64,000 nucleotides of DNA, taken from NCBI GenBank assembly GCA_016710985.1, contig JADJTX010000064.1, forward strand, positions 23,275 to 87,274, in the 5' to 3' direction. This DNA is from Ignavibacteria bacterium (GTDB lineage Bacteria > Bacteroidota > Ignavibacteria > Tepidaquicellales > Tepidaquicellaceae). The notes under the pieces are model-generated. The model was not told the DNA's origin. It made no database searches and saw nothing but the letters and a program-made list of their open reading frames with translations. The translations under genes were made by a program, and so were the position numbers. This document shows, in pieces, positions 17,389-27,157 of the stretch (the stretch's first letter is position 1; each line of letters begins with the position of its first letter).

Positions 17389-18534
17389 ATGAAGAAAGAG
17401 GATTATATGAACATGATGGAACAGGTTAAATATGTATATTTTCTGATGCAGGTGAGCAAGCTTGGAAACACGCGAATAAAAAACATTCTTAACAGGCTTC
17501 CGCAGTCTTATGATTTTTTCAATTGCAGTCAAAGTGATCTTAGGAAGATAGAGGGGATTGATCATAATATTTCCGCTCAGATAATTGAATCAAGGAAGAA
17601 CAGGAACACGATTGAAGCTCAGGCTGAAGAATTTATTGGTGATGCGGAGAAGAGGAAGATCAATATTGTATCTGTTATGGACGACAGATATCCTGAAAAT
17701 CTGAAGAAAATATTTGACGCTCCTGTATTGCTATACTGCAAGGGAAAGCTTGACAGTACTGATAAATATTCTTTAAGCATAGTAGGAACAAGGAACCCGA
17801 CGGAATACGGAAAATACTCCTGTGAAAAATTCACTGAAAAATTATGTGAGCTTGGGATACCTGTCATAAGCGGATTTGCCAGAGGCATTGATTCGATAGT
17901 TCACAATGTCTGTTTAAAAAATGATAATCTTACTTATGCAGTTTTTGGATGCGGTGCGGATATCATTTATCCTTCAGAAAACAGGAAGCTTTACTTTGAA
18001 TTAATTGAAAGAGGAGCAGTTATATCCGAGTTTCCGATTGGTTCAAAGCCTGAAAAAGTAAATTTCCCGAGAAGAAACAGGATAATAAGCGGGATTAGTC
18101 TGGGAAGTCTCATAATTGAAAGCGGAATTAAAGGCGGCTCTCTGCTTACAGCGGAATTCGCAATTGATCAGGACAAAGAAGTTTTTGCCGTACCGGGTTA
18201 CATAAATTCTAAGCAATCCGAAGGAACGAATGATCTGATTAAAAGAGGGCATGCAAAGTTAGTGACAAACATTGATGACATACTTGAAGAACTGGAAGTA
18301 AAACTTAAGCCTGTATTAAAAAAAGATGCAGCAGCAAAAGAGGAAAAATTAGTGGAGGGTTTAAATGAATCTGAAAAAATAATATTTGTATCATTGAATT
18401 ATGAACCGGTTCATATTGATTCAATAAACGAAACAACCGGATTATCCATATCGGACTGTCTTGTAAATCTGTTATCACTGGAATTCAAAGGGCTGGTCAG
18501 ACAGACACCCGGTAAGAATTTTATGAAGATTTGA
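17389..18534 (+). CDS. dprA: DNA-processing protein DprA (Smf)
   Basis: 381 residues. DprA loads RecA onto incoming single-stranded DNA during natural transformation. An N-terminal helix-hairpin-helix-like region (LGNTRIKNILNRLP, LRKIEGIDHNISAQI) precedes the Rossmann-like core: SIVGTRNPTEYG, SGFARGIDSIVH, VFGCGADIIYPSENRKL, EFPIGSKPEKVNFPRRNRIISG and ESGIKGGSLLTAEFAIDQDKEV. These are the standard DprA signatures. The C-terminal ~70 residues form a winged-helix-like domain. ATG codons at 17407, 17413 and 17416 are possible alternative starts. The stop overlaps the next gene by 4 nt. Confidence 0.93.
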   Translation: MKKEDYMNMMEQVKYVYFLMQVSKLGNTRIKNILNRLPQSYDFFNCSQSDLRKIEGIDHNISAQIIESRKNRNTIEAQAEEFIGDAEKRKINIVSVMDDRYPENLKKIFDAPVLLYCKGKLDSTDKYSLSIVGTRNPTEYGKYSCEKFTEKLCELGIPVISGFARGIDSIVHNVCLKNDNLTYAVFGCGADIIYPSENRKLYFELIERGAVISEFPIGSKPEKVNFPRRNRIISGISLGSLIIESGIKGGSLLTAEFAIDQDKEVFAVPGYINSKQSEGTNDLIKRGHAKLVTNIDDILEELEVKLKPVLKKDAAAKEEKLVEGLNESEKIIFVSLNYEPVHIDSINETTGLSISDCLVNLLSLEFKGLVRQTPGKNFMKI

Positions 18535-19085
18535 GTTTGGAAAAATTTATAATAGACAACAGGATATTCAGTGTTAAATTTTCATGCGACTTAAATAAGT
18601 GTAAAGGAGCATGCTGCACTTTAAAGGGAGCCGGCGGAGCACCTTTGCTTGATGAAGAGGTAAACATTATAAGAAAAAACCTTAAGATCGCTAAAAAATA
18701 TTTAAGTGAAGTCAACATTAAATGCATTGAGAAAGACGGATTCCTTGAAGGAAGTACGGGTGATTATGCAATCAGGAGTGTTAACGACGAGCAATGTGTA
18801 TTTTCATATTATGAAGATGAAATAGCAAAATGTTCGTTTCAGAAGGCATTCAACAATAATGAAACCTATTTCAGAAAACCTGTTTCATGTCACCTTTTTC
18901 CTATAAGAATTTCAGGAGACAAAAGAAATATTCTGCGGTATGAAGAAATAAATGAATGTAAGGACGCTTTGGACAAGGGAAAAGCTGAGAACGTTTCTGT
19001 CTTTGAATTTGCAAAAGATTCATTGGTAAGGGAATACGGAGAAGATTTTTATGATGATCTGAGAGAAAAATACTGCAATGAATAA
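18531..19085 (+). CDS. DUF3109 family cysteine-rich protein
   Basis: 184 residues starting with TTG inside the dprA stop region (TTGA overlap), so it is translationally linked to dprA. The cysteine pattern is typical of DUF3109: C-D-L-N-K-C-K-G-A-C-C near residue 20, then GGAPLLDEE, a C in QCVFSYYED, a C in AKCSFQ and SCHLFPIRI. Such cysteine sets suggest metal or iron-sulfur binding, which is inference. DUF3109 has no established biochemical role. The stop codon is immediately overlapped by a heptanucleotide repeat array. Confidence 0.8.
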   Translation: MSLEKFIIDNRIFSVKFSCDLNKCKGACCTLKGAGGAPLLDEEVNIIRKNLKIAKKYLSEVNIKCIEKDGFLEGSTGDYAIRSVNDEQCVFSYYEDEIAKCSFQKAFNNNETYFRKPVSCHLFPIRISGDKRNILRYEEINECKDALDKGKAENVSVFEFAKDSLVREYGEDFYDDLREKYCNE

Positions 19086-19222
19086 TGAGCAATGAGTAAT
19101 GAATAATGAATAATGAGTAATGAGTAATGAGTAATGAGTAATGAGTAATGAATAATGAGTAATGAATAATGAATAATGAGTAATGAACTTTTAACTTTCA
19201 ATTTTCAACTTTTAACTTTTTA
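19084..19222. repeat. Heptanucleotide array filling the whole rpoN leader
   Basis: Fifteen units of 7 nt run in perfect register from 19084 to 19188. Positions 1-5 are always AATGA and only the last two vary (GT, AT, GC, AC). A second, T-rich heptamer series (TTTTAAC, TTTCAAT, TTTCAAC, TTTTAAC) fills 19189-19222 up to the rpoN ATG. The array starts within the DUF3109 stop codon (19083-19085), leaving no room for an ordinary promoter or ribosome-binding site. Confidence 0.9.
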
Positions 19223-20724
19223 ATGCTTAAACAAACTACCAGTCAGAATTTATCTCAGAAGATTCTCCCCAAGATAATCATGCAGCAGAATATACTTGCA
19301 TTACCTGCGCTTGCATTGGATAATATAATCAAGCGGGAACTTGAGCTGAACCCAATGCTTGAAGAAGAAAGTGAATTTGAGCAGGAAGAGCTTGAACAGG
19401 TAAGTGATACAATTGATACGGATAAAAACGATGATGATAAAATTTAAATGAAGACGATATAAATTATGAATCCGAAAAAGAAAAAAATTCCGAAGACGAA
19501 TACAACTGGGATGAGTACTTTGAAAATGAAGATAATGAGACTAAGCTTTATGATGAATATAAAAGACCTGAATATGAGTCTATGGTAATCAGTGAAGATA
19601 ACAAATCACTTAAAGACAGTCTTCTTCTGCAATTGCATTTATCCGGAATAAATGAAAAACTTATATTCACGGGAGAAGAGATAATATGGTCGCTTAATGA
19701 TGAGGGATACTTCACAGATGATGAAGATGATCTTTTAAAGGATCTTAACATTAAAAAGGCAGGAACTGCATTCAAAGACGAAGACTTCAGTTTTGCTGAT
19801 TTAAATGAATCATTAAGCTACATTCAGAGAAAGCTGGATCCTCCGGGTATTGCCGCAAGAAATTTAAAGGAATGCCTTCTCATACAGATTGAAAGGTCGG
19901 ATAAGGATGCAGAGATTAAAAAACTTTCTGAGGAAGTTCTGAAAAATCACTTTGAAGAATTAAGATTAAAGAAGTATGAAAAAATAAGCAAAGATCTGAA
20001 TATCGATCTTCCTAAAGTAAAGGAGATATTCGATTTCATTCATAAGTTAAATCCGAAACCCGGGTATGCAGATGAAATCGCTTCAAACGAGTACATCATA
20101 CCGGATCTTACTTTAAAAAAAGCAGGTGACAGGTATGAAATAATTCTGAATGACAGATACACACCTTCACTGCGCATAAGCAAAACTTACAGGGATCTCT
20201 ACTCGAATAAGAAAAACAATTTAGACAGGGATACAAAAGATTATATTATAAGTAATTTTAACAAAGCCAAATGGTTCATTGATGCAATAAATTCAAGAAG
20301 GGAAACTCTGATGAAAATAATGGAAGCTATCATTGAAAAGCAGAAGTATTTTTTTGATAACAGCGACTCGGGTTTGAAGCCAATGTATGAAAAGGACATA
20401 GCAGAAGACATTCGAATGGATAGCTCTACGGTGAGCCGTGCGGTACGCGGAAAGTATGTACAGACTGATTCCGGAATACATGAATTAAGGTCTTTCTTTA
20501 CGACTCCGCTTGCGACTAATGAAGGTGAAGATGTATCAAACAAAGAAGCTAAAATTAAACTTAAAGAGCTGATTGATGCTGAGGATAAAAGCAAACCGCT
20601 TTCTGATGAAGAACTTTCGGCGGAGATGAATAAATTAGGTTACAAAATCGCAAGAAGAACTGTTGCAAAATACAGAGAGGCAATTAATCTTCCGATAGCC
20701 AAGCTGAGGAGAGAAATTCAATAA
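19223..20724 (+). CDS. rpoN: RNA polymerase sigma-54 factor RpoN, one frameshift
   Basis: Read across one frameshift this gives about 500 residues, close to the usual 450-500. Region I is present (MQQNILALPALALDNIIKRE, LELNPMLEEE), then an acidic stretch, the core-binding region, the DNA-binding helix-turn-helix (DSSTVSRAVRGKYV) and the RpoN box ARRTVAKYRE near the C-terminus. The first frame stops at 19445-19447. Adding one A to the AAAA run at 19439-19444 joins it to an open frame reading NLNEDDINYE and onward without another stop. The lesion sits in the variable acidic linker. A single copy of an otherwise intact global regulator suggests a sequence error more than inactivation. Confidence 0.85.
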
Positions 20725-20757
20725 TTAATAATTAAGAATTAATAATTAAGAATTAAA
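20723..20757. repeat. Heptanucleotide array at the rpoN stop codon
   Basis: Five units AATTAA(T/G/A) in strict 7-nt register begin within the rpoN TAA (20722-20724) and run towards the hslV start at 20788. Confidence 0.8.
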
Positions 20758-20787
20758 ATTAAAAATAAATTAATAACAAAATTAAAT

Positions 20788-21336
20788 TTGAATAAAGAAA
20801 ACATAATTCGTTCTACAACAGTAATCGGACTTATAAAGAACGGGGAAGCGGTGATTGGAAGTGACGGACAGGTAACAATGGGGAATACGGTAATGAAGCA
20901 TACAACAAAAAAGGTCCGGAAGATATTTAATGATAAAGTACTGGTAGGATTTGCAGGAGCTACATCGGATGCATTTACTCTTTTTGAGAAGTTTGAAAGT
21001 AAGCTTGAAGAGTATAAAGGCAATTTATCAAGAGCTGCAGTTGAGCTTGCAAAGGAATGGAGAACAGATAAATATCTGAGAAGGCTTGAGGCACTTCTTG
21101 CTGTAGTTGATAAAGAAAAGGCGTTGGTAATTTCAGGAACGGGTGATGTGATAGAGCCGGATGACGGTATAGTTGCGATAGGTTCAGGAGGTCCCTACGC
21201 TCTTGTTTCAGCCAGGATGTTATTGAAATACTCAAAGCTTAATGCAAAAGAAATCGTAAAGGAATCATTGAATCAGGCTGCAGAAATTTGCATATATACA
21301 AATCATAATATTTCAATTGAAGAATTAAAAAAGTAA
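20788..21336 (+). CDS. hslV: HslV, proteolytic subunit of the HslVU (ClpQY) protease
   Basis: 182 residues. HslV is a proteasome-beta-like threonine peptidase that degrades proteins unfolded by HslU. The catalytic Thr is expected at T10 or T11 (IIRSTTVIGL), after a short propeptide of about nine residues; processing is inferred. Family motifs: GSDGQVTMGNTVMKHTTKKVRK, GFAGATSDAFTLFEKFE, AVELAKEWRTDKYLRRLEA, GDVIEPDDGIVAIGSGGPYA, CIYTNHNISIEEL. The start is TTG, the only candidate consistent with the family N-terminus. hslU follows 193 nt downstream on the same strand. Confidence 0.93.
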   Translation: MNKENIIRSTTVIGLIKNGEAVIGSDGQVTMGNTVMKHTTKKVRKIFNDKVLVGFAGATSDAFTLFEKFESKLEEYKGNLSRAAVELAKEWRTDKYLRRLEALLAVVDKEKALVISGTGDVIEPDDGIVAIGSGGPYALVSARMLLKYSKLNAKEIVKESLNQAAEICIYTNHNISIEELKK

Positions 21337-21501
21337 ATTATCTCAGGTTGAACTTCTGCAACATTGATATTAAAAAGACTGCCTCCGAAAACACAAATTT
21401 ATATTTAATTTAAAAAAGATTTACATAAATGGTTGCAGAAGAAAGTTATTAAAATCATATTCGGAAAAGTAAAATAAATGTAAAAATACAAGACATAACT
21501 A

Positions 21502-21522
21502 AGTTAAAAATTAAAAATTAAA
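21502..21522. repeat. Short heptanucleotide array before hslU
   Basis: Three 7-nt units (AGTTAAA, AATTAAA, AATTAAA) end 7 nt before the hslU TTG start. It matches the AATTAAA/AGTTAAA unit types at 20723 and 56108. Confidence 0.55.
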
Positions 21523-21529
21523 ATCAGAT

Positions 21530-22996
21530 TTGATAAAAGAAGAAAAAGTAATAAAAGCTTTGAACGGAAAAGCAAAGACTAAAAAGAATTCGAATCAGAA
21601 TTCTGAATCATCCATTAAACAATTAACTCCTTCACAAATAGTTGAAGAACTTGATAAATATATCATTGGTCAGAAAAATGCCAAGAAATCTGTCGCTATA
21701 GCATTGAGGAACCGCTGGAGAAGGCAGCAGGTAAGTGACAATATGAAAGATGAAATAATGCCGAATAACATTATTATGATAGGACCAACCGGGGTAGGGA
21801 AGACAGAGATCGCAAGAAGGATTTCAAAACTTGCAAACGCACCTTTCATAAAAGTAGAAGCATCTAAATTTACGGAAGTAGGTTATGTAGGCAGAGACGT
21901 GGAATCAATGATACGTGAGCTTTCGGATTTGTCGGTAAATATTGTTAAAACTGAAAAGATGAAGGAAGTTCAGCAAAAAGCTGAAGAGAATACGGAAGAA
22001 AGAATTCTTGATATACTAATTCCTCCGGTAAAAAAATCTGCTGCAGCTAACGGATCTCCGGATAAATCAGAGGAGAATGAAGCAGGCAAGTCTCAGGAAG
22101 AAATAAATTCCAATACCCGTGAGAAATTAAGAACTCAGCTTAAAGAAGGAAATCTTGATAAGAGAATGATTGAGCTGGATCTGTCTGCTGAGAATTATCC
22201 GATGCTTCAGGTTCTCGGACCAATCGGTCTTGAAGAAATGGGAATAAACATTAATGACTTATTCGGAAATATGATGCCTAAGAAATCCAAGAAAAGAAAA
22301 TTGTCAATTGCAGAAGCGCGGAAAGTTCTGACTCAGGATGAAGCGAATAAATTAATTGATATGGATGCGGTGATTAAAGAAGCTACTGAAAAAGTTCAGA
22401 ATTCCGGCATAGTATTTATTGATGAAATAGATAAAGTTGCCGGAGGACATTCAAAATCATCTCAGGGACCTGATGTTTCGCGGGAAGGCGTACAAAGGGA
22501 TCTGCTTCCGATTGTAGAGGGTTCTACAGTCATTACGAAGTACGGGCCTGTGAAGACAGATCATATACTTTTCATAGCTTCCGGTGCATTTCATATTTCA
22601 AAGCCAAGCGATCTTATACCGGAATTGCAGGGCAGATTTCCTATTAGAGTTGAGCTTAACAGTCTGGGTGAAGAAGAATTTTATAAAATTCTGACTCAGC
22701 CTGAAAATGCTTTGATCAAGCAGTATAAAGCTTTGCTTAAAGCTGAAAACATAGATTTGAACTTCACTGACGAATCAATTAAGGAAATAGCAAAAATAGC
22801 AGCTGAAGTAAATGAGCAGGTTGAGAATATTGGAGCAAGAAGTCTTCACACAATTATGACAACCGTTCTTGAAGAAATATTATTCGATGTTCCGGATAAA
22901 AATAAAAAAAATAAAATAGAAATAGACAAGAAGTTCGTAAATGATAAGTTGAATTCAATTGTAAAAAACAGAGACCTGAGCAGGTATATTTTATAA
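21530..22996 (+). CDS. hslU: HslU, ATPase subunit of the HslVU protease
   Basis: 488 residues, longer than the common 440-470 because of a ~30-residue Lys/Asn/Ser-rich N-terminal extension. HslU is the AAA+ unfoldase that feeds HslV. Motifs: LDKYIIGQKNAKKSVAIALR, Walker A GPTGVGKTE, EASKFTEVGYVGRDVESMIR, the inserted I-domain (residues ~140-250), Walker B IVFIDEIDKV, and the C-terminal sensor-2 region IGARSLHTIMTTVLEE. It ends DLSRYIL, as expected for docking into HslV. The start is TTG at 21530, and a later start inside the extension cannot be excluded. Confidence 0.93.
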   Translation: MIKEEKVIKALNGKAKTKKNSNQNSESSIKQLTPSQIVEELDKYIIGQKNAKKSVAIALRNRWRRQQVSDNMKDEIMPNNIIMIGPTGVGKTEIARRISKLANAPFIKVEASKFTEVGYVGRDVESMIRELSDLSVNIVKTEKMKEVQQKAEENTEERILDILIPPVKKSAAANGSPDKSEENEAGKSQEEINSNTREKLRTQLKEGNLDKRMIELDLSAENYPMLQVLGPIGLEEMGININDLFGNMMPKKSKKRKLSIAEARKVLTQDEANKLIDMDAVIKEATEKVQNSGIVFIDEIDKVAGGHSKSSQGPDVSREGVQRDLLPIVEGSTVITKYGPVKTDHILFIASGAFHISKPSDLIPELQGRFPIRVELNSLGEEEFYKILTQPENALIKQYKALLKAENIDLNFTDESIKEIAKIAAEVNEQVENIGARSLHTIMTTVLEEILFDVPDKNKKNKIEIDKKFVNDKLNSIVKNRDLSRYIL

Positions 22997-23006
22997 TAAA
23001 AAGTTT

Positions 23007-23723
23007 ATGAGAAAATTATTTTTATTTTTGCTTTTACTTCTGTTTCTTGTATCTGATTCATCCATTTCACAGATCAAACAAAGATCATCAAGCATAAATG
23101 TATATACAGGAATAGGCTACAAGTTCGTTTATCTTACTGATCCCAACGCCAGTGATGCATATCCGTTTTTTCAGCTGTCAAACGGAGACTTTTTGAAAGA
23201 GATTAACGGATTCTTTGGAGTTACATTAAATGAACAGTACGGAATAGAATTTTCACCTTCATACCTGTTTACAAATAAAAACGGAAGTGAAGGTTTTTAT
23301 TATGGAACTGGGGCAAACAGATATTTTTATGTCCCTGTTCAGACAAGACTGTCTGCTGTTCCGGTAAATTTAAGATTTAAATTTTATCCTTTTGCAAAGG
23401 ATTACTCTTCATCTTTCAGTAAAATGTATTTGGGAATAGGCGGAGGAATGATGTATATAAGTGAAGAGATACAAAGTGAAAGATATACTGATGATACACA
23501 ATTTAATCCTCAGGGTATACGTACAGCCGAGGACTCTTTCTGGACACACGACTTTGAGTTTCTTCTTGGCATTGGAAGTTTTTCCAAGCTCGGATTCGGA
23601 TTTGAATTAAGCTACAGACTTGTTCCGTTGGATGATGCTATTGAGAGCAATCCGTTGATTACTTATATTGCTTCAAACTTCAACAGCATAAACTTAGCCG
23701 CCAACATAGTTTTCAGTTTCTGA
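23007..23723 (+). CDS. Predicted outer-membrane beta-barrel protein
   Basis: 238 residues. The signal peptide is strong (MRKLFLFLLLLLFLVSDSSISQ). The rest alternates short amphipathic strands rich in Tyr, Phe and Gly (NVYTGIGYKFVYL, YGIEFSPSYLF, MYLGIGGGMMYI, FGFELSYRLV) and ends in Phe (NIVFSF), typical of small outer-membrane barrels recognised by the BAM complex. The start is 10 nt after hslU, so it may be co-transcribed. No specific family is recognised. It ends only 2 nt from the convergent acyl-CoA dehydrogenase gene. Confidence 0.7.
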   Translation: MRKLFLFLLLLLFLVSDSSISQIKQRSSSINVYTGIGYKFVYLTDPNASDAYPFFQLSNGDFLKEINGFFGVTLNEQYGIEFSPSYLFTNKNGSEGFYYGTGANRYFYVPVQTRLSAVPVNLRFKFYPFAKDYSSSFSKMYLGIGGGMMYISEEIQSERYTDDTQFNPQGIRTAEDSFWTHDFEFLLGIGSFSKLGFGFELSYRLVPLDDAIESNPLITYIASNFNSINLAANIVFSF

Positions 23724-23725
23724 GA

Positions 23726-24868
23726 TCAACCTTTTAAAAGTTCTCTCGCAATAACCATTTTCTGAATCTCACTTGTCCCTTCATAAATCTGGGTTATCTT
23801 GCTGTCTCTTAAGAATCTTTCTACAAGATACTCCCTCACATATCCGTACCCGCCGTGAATCTGAATTGCTTCAAGAGCGCAATTTACCGCAGCCTGACTT
23901 GCAAGAAGTTTTCCCATTGATGCTTCCTTAATATAGCTTTTACCATTATCTTTATTAAGAGCTGCCTGATATATCAGTAATCTCGATGCCTCAATGTTTG
24001 TTGCCATGTCCGCGAGTTTAAACTGTATTGCCTGCAGGTTAGATATTGTTGAATCAAAAGCTTTTCTTTGCTTGGAATACTTTATTGATGCTTCAAGACT
24101 CGCCTGAGCAATACCTAGAGCCTGCGCTGCAACACCTATCCTGCCGCCATTCAAAGTGCTCATTGCAATTTTAAATCCAATACCTTCCTCGCCGAGAATA
24201 TTTTCTTTTGGCACTTTTACATTGTTTAAGCCGAGTGTGCAGGTATCGGAGCTTCGTATTCCGAGTTTATCTTCTTTCTTTCCGACTTCAATTCCTTCTG
24301 AATTTTTTTCAATTATAAAAGTTGAAATTCCCTTGTATCCTTTTGCTTTATCAGTCATTGCCTGAAGAAAATAAACATCTGCCTGTGTTCCGTTGGTGAT
24401 CCAGTTTTTCATTCCATTCACAACATAATGATCTCCTTCTAATACTGCTTCAGTTCTTTGCTGTGTCGCATCGCTTCCTGCTTCGGGCTCAGACAAACAA
24501 AATGCTCCGAGCATTTTACCTGAAGCAAGAGGTTTTAAATATTTTTCTTTAAGTTCATCCGTACCCCATTTTTCCAGTCCGTAACATACGAGAGAATTGT
24601 TGACTGACATTATTACACCTACCGATGCATCCACTTTGGAAATTTCTTCAATCGCAAGAACGTATGATAATGTATCCATTCCGGCTCCGCCCCAATCTGG
24701 AGATACCATCATTCCCATGAAGCCAAGCTCGCCTAATTTCGCTATAATGTCTTTTGGAAACTCACCGTTTAAATCGCGTTCTACGGCAGTTGGTGCAATT
24801 TCTGTTTCAGCAAAATCTCTTGCTGCATCTCGTATGGCAATTTGTTCCTCGCTTAAATCAAAATTCAT
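23726..24868 (-). CDS. Acyl-CoA dehydrogenase (short-chain/butyryl-CoA type)
   Basis: 380 residues, the normal length for an FAD-dependent acyl-CoA dehydrogenase, which introduces the trans-2,3 double bond and passes electrons to electron-transfer flavoprotein. Motifs: FPKDIIAKLGELGFMG, GAFCLSEPEAGSDA, NGMKNWITNG, LGIRSSDTC, GGRIGVAAQALGIAQ, RKAFDSTISNLQAIQFKLADM, IHGGYGYVREY. The catalytic Glu is expected in YEGTSEIQ near the C-terminus. It is the last gene of a trio with a hydroxybutyryl-CoA dehydrogenase and a thiolase, together covering most of a beta-oxidation or butyrate cycle; no crotonase was found here. Confidence 0.92.
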   Translation of the reverse strand: MNFDLSEEQIAIRDAARDFAETEIAPTAVERDLNGEFPKDIIAKLGELGFMGMMVSPDWGGAGMDTLSYVLAIEEISKVDASVGVIMSVNNSLVCYGLEKWGTDELKEKYLKPLASGKMLGAFCLSEPEAGSDATQQRTEAVLEGDHYVVNGMKNWITNGTQADVYFLQAMTDKAKGYKGISTFIIEKNSEGIEVGKKEDKLGIRSSDTCTLGLNNVKVPKENILGEEGIGFKIAMSTLNGGRIGVAAQALGIAQASLEASIKYSKQRKAFDSTISNLQAIQFKLADMATNIEASRLLIYQAALNKDNGKSYIKEASMGKLLASQAAVNCALEAIQIHGGYGYVREYLVERFLRDSKITQIYEGTSEIQKMVIARELLKG

Positions 24869-24892
24869 TGTATTATTTTTAATTTTATGTAA

Positions 24893-25750
24893 TTATTTTT
24901 TAGTGTAATCGTAAAAACCTTTGCCGCTCTTTCTGCCAAGATATCCGGCAGCTACCATTTTTTTAAGCAGGGGACACGGTCTGTATTTTGAGTCGCCGAG
25001 ACCTTCATGCAGGACTTCCATAATGGAAAGGCAAACATCAAGTCCGATAAAGTCAGCTAATGTCAAAGGACCCATGGGATGATTCATTCCAAGCTTCATG
25101 ACGGTATCAATTGACTCCGGAGTTGCTACACCTTCCATTACACAATACATAGCTTCGTTTAGCATTGGAAGTAATATCCTGTTTGAAACAAATCCGGGGT
25201 AATCCTGAACTTCCACTGGTACTTTTTCAATTTTTTCCGTGAGTGTTCTTATGATATCATAGGTCTCCTGAGTAGTTGCAAGCCCTCGTATTATTTCAAC
25301 TAATTTCATCACCGGTACCGGATTCATAAAATGCATTCCGATCACTTTGTCAGCTCTCTTTGTAAAAGCCCCTATCTCAGTAATGGATATTGATGAAGTA
25401 TTGCTCGCAAGTATTGCTTCAGCTTTACAGCTTTTGTCCAGCTCATCAAATATGCTTTTCTTAATGTTAATGTTTTCTGTTGCTGCTTCAATTACAAGAT
25501 CGCAATCCTTTGCATCTGAAATTTTAGTTGTTGTCTTAATATTTGATAAAGTTGATTTTTTCTGATCTTCTGTTATTGTCTCTTTCTTTACCTGTCTGTC
25601 AAGATTCTTTGTAATGGTTTCAATTCCCTTATCTAAAAATTCCTGTTTTATGTCAATTAATACAACCGGATATCCGAATTGTGCAAATGTATGCGCAATT
25701 CCGTTTCCCATTGTCCCTGAACCTATGATTGCGATGTTTTTTATTTCCAT
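24893..25750 (-). CDS. 3-hydroxybutyryl-CoA dehydrogenase
   Basis: 285 residues, the standard size for the single-domain enzyme that interconverts acetoacetyl-CoA and 3-hydroxybutyryl-CoA. The N-terminal Rossmann fold has IGSGTMGNGIAHTFA and an Asp (VLIDIK) that favours NAD over NADP. Also seen: SNTSSISITEIG, GMHFMNPVPVMKLVEIIRG (with the catalytic His) and the C-terminal domain PGFVSNRILLPMLNEA with GPLTLADFIGLDVC. It sits 24 nt upstream of the acyl-CoA dehydrogenase start, consistent with an operon. Its 5' side is a repeat array. Confidence 0.93.
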   Translation of the reverse strand: MEIKNIAIIGSGTMGNGIAHTFAQFGYPVVLIDIKQEFLDKGIETITKNLDRQVKKETITEDQKKSTLSNIKTTTKISDAKDCDLVIEAATENINIKKSIFDELDKSCKAEAILASNTSSISITEIGAFTKRADKVIGMHFMNPVPVMKLVEIIRGLATTQETYDIIRTLTEKIEKVPVEVQDYPGFVSNRILLPMLNEAMYCVMEGVATPESIDTVMKLGMNHPMGPLTLADFIGLDVCLSIMEVLHEGLGDSKYRPCPLLKKMVAAGYLGRKSGKGFYDYTKK

Positions 25751-25758
25751 TAGTGTTT

Positions 25759-25907
25759 AGTTTGTTATATTTGTTAAGTTTGTTAAGTTTGTTGAGTTTG
25801 TTGAGTTTGTTGAGTTTGTTGAGTTTGTTAAGTTCATTTACTAGAGATTAATATTTTAAAATGTAAATTATTAATTATTAATTGTTAATTATTAATTGTT
25901 AATTATT
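25759..25907. repeat. Nonanucleotide plus heptanucleotide arrays between thiolase and hydroxybutyryl-CoA dehydrogenase genes
   Basis: Positions ~25759-25834 hold about eight 9-nt units (GTTTGTTGA or GTTTGTTAA). Positions 25866-25907 hold six 7-nt units (AATTATT or AATTGTT) in strict register. The last heptamer overlaps the thiolase stop codon (TAA, plus-strand 25906-25908). Almost the entire intergenic space consists of these two arrays. Confidence 0.85.
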
Positions 25908-27080
25908 AATTTCTCTCCACAATCAGAGCGCTCGCTTCACCGCCGCCAATGCATAATGTCGCAAGTCCCTTTTTGGCGTCTCTGTTTTTCATGGCGTAAA
26001 GCAATGTTGTTAATATCCGCGCGCCGCTTCCGCCTATCGGATGACCTATTGCTACTGATCCTCCGTGAACATTAACTTTTTTCGGATCAAGCTCTGCAAG
26101 TTTATTTACAGCGCATGCCTGAACTGAAAAAGCTTCATTAGCTTCTACCAAATCAAGATCTTTTACTTCGAGTCCTGCCTTCTTTAATACCTTCTTTATT
26201 GCATATGCAGGAGCAGTTGTAAACAATTCAGGCTTCTGTGCGAATGATGCCTGCGCAACAATCTTCGCAAGCGGGGTGAGTCCGAGTTCTTTGGCTTTTT
26301 CAGCGGACATTAATACTAATGCAGCGGCTCCGTCATTTAGATTGGATGAATTGAATGCTGTGACTGTACCGTCTTTTTGAAACGCGCCTTTCAGAGTTTT
26401 ACCTTTTTCAAAATTAACTTTCTTTACATCTTCATCCTCTGAAACGACTGTTGTTCCTTTACGGTCTTTAATTTCAACAGGAACAATTTCTTCTTTAAAT
26501 AAACCTTTTTCAATTGAATTCAAAGCTCTCTTATAACTTTCTTCGGCAAATGCATCCTGCTCTTCCCGTGTAATATTCATATCGCCTGCACATTTCTCTG
26601 CGGCAGTTCCCATATGAAAATTATTATAAACATCCCACAAACCGTCGTTTATCATTCCGTCAATTATTGTACTGTTACCCATTCGGTAACCTGTTCTTGC
26701 TTTGTCTAAATAATAAGGAACATTACTCATTGATTCAAATCCGCCTGCAACTACTATCTCTGCATCTCCGCATTTGATTGCCTGATCAGCAAGCATTACA
26801 GATTTCAATCCTGAACCGCAGACTTTGTTTATTGTCAGACACGGTACTGAATCAGGAAGCCCTGCAAATATCGCTGCCTGCCTTGCCGGCGCCTGTCCCA
26901 TTCCTGCCGGGAGAACACAGCCCATTATCACTTCAGAAACATCTTCAGGTTTTACCCCGCTCTTTTTACTGCTTCCTTAATTACAATCGCCCCTAATTCA
27001 GGTCCCTTCAGTGATGATAAACTTCCCAGATAACTTCCAACCGGAGTTCTTACTGCTGATACAATTACTACTTCTTTCAT
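25906..27080 (-). CDS. Acetyl-CoA C-acetyltransferase (thiolase), one frameshift
   Basis: The full gene, read through one frameshift, gives ~391 residues, the normal thiolase length. It condenses two acetyl-CoA or cleaves acetoacetyl-CoA. The N-terminus (MKEVVIVSAVRTPVGSYLG) is in one frame and stops at RAG. Adding one G to the CCCC run (plus strand 26955-26958) continues into VKPEDVSEVIMG. Motifs in the intact part: nucleophile Cys in NKVCGSGLKSVMLA, VEANEAFSVQA, HGGSVAIGHPIGGSGARI (catalytic His) and the second Cys in CIGGGEASALIVE. All catalytic residues remain, so an error in the G run is likely. Confidence 0.9.
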
Positions 27081-27157
27081 TTATTATTTTATATTAAATT
27101 ATTGTTGTGAGTGTCAATTAAAATTTTATGAACTGAATATCTTAAATATTTGTAAAA

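Noticed and set aside
19084..19222. CRISPR array
   Set aside because: The units are 7 nt with no unique spacers; this is a simple tandem array.
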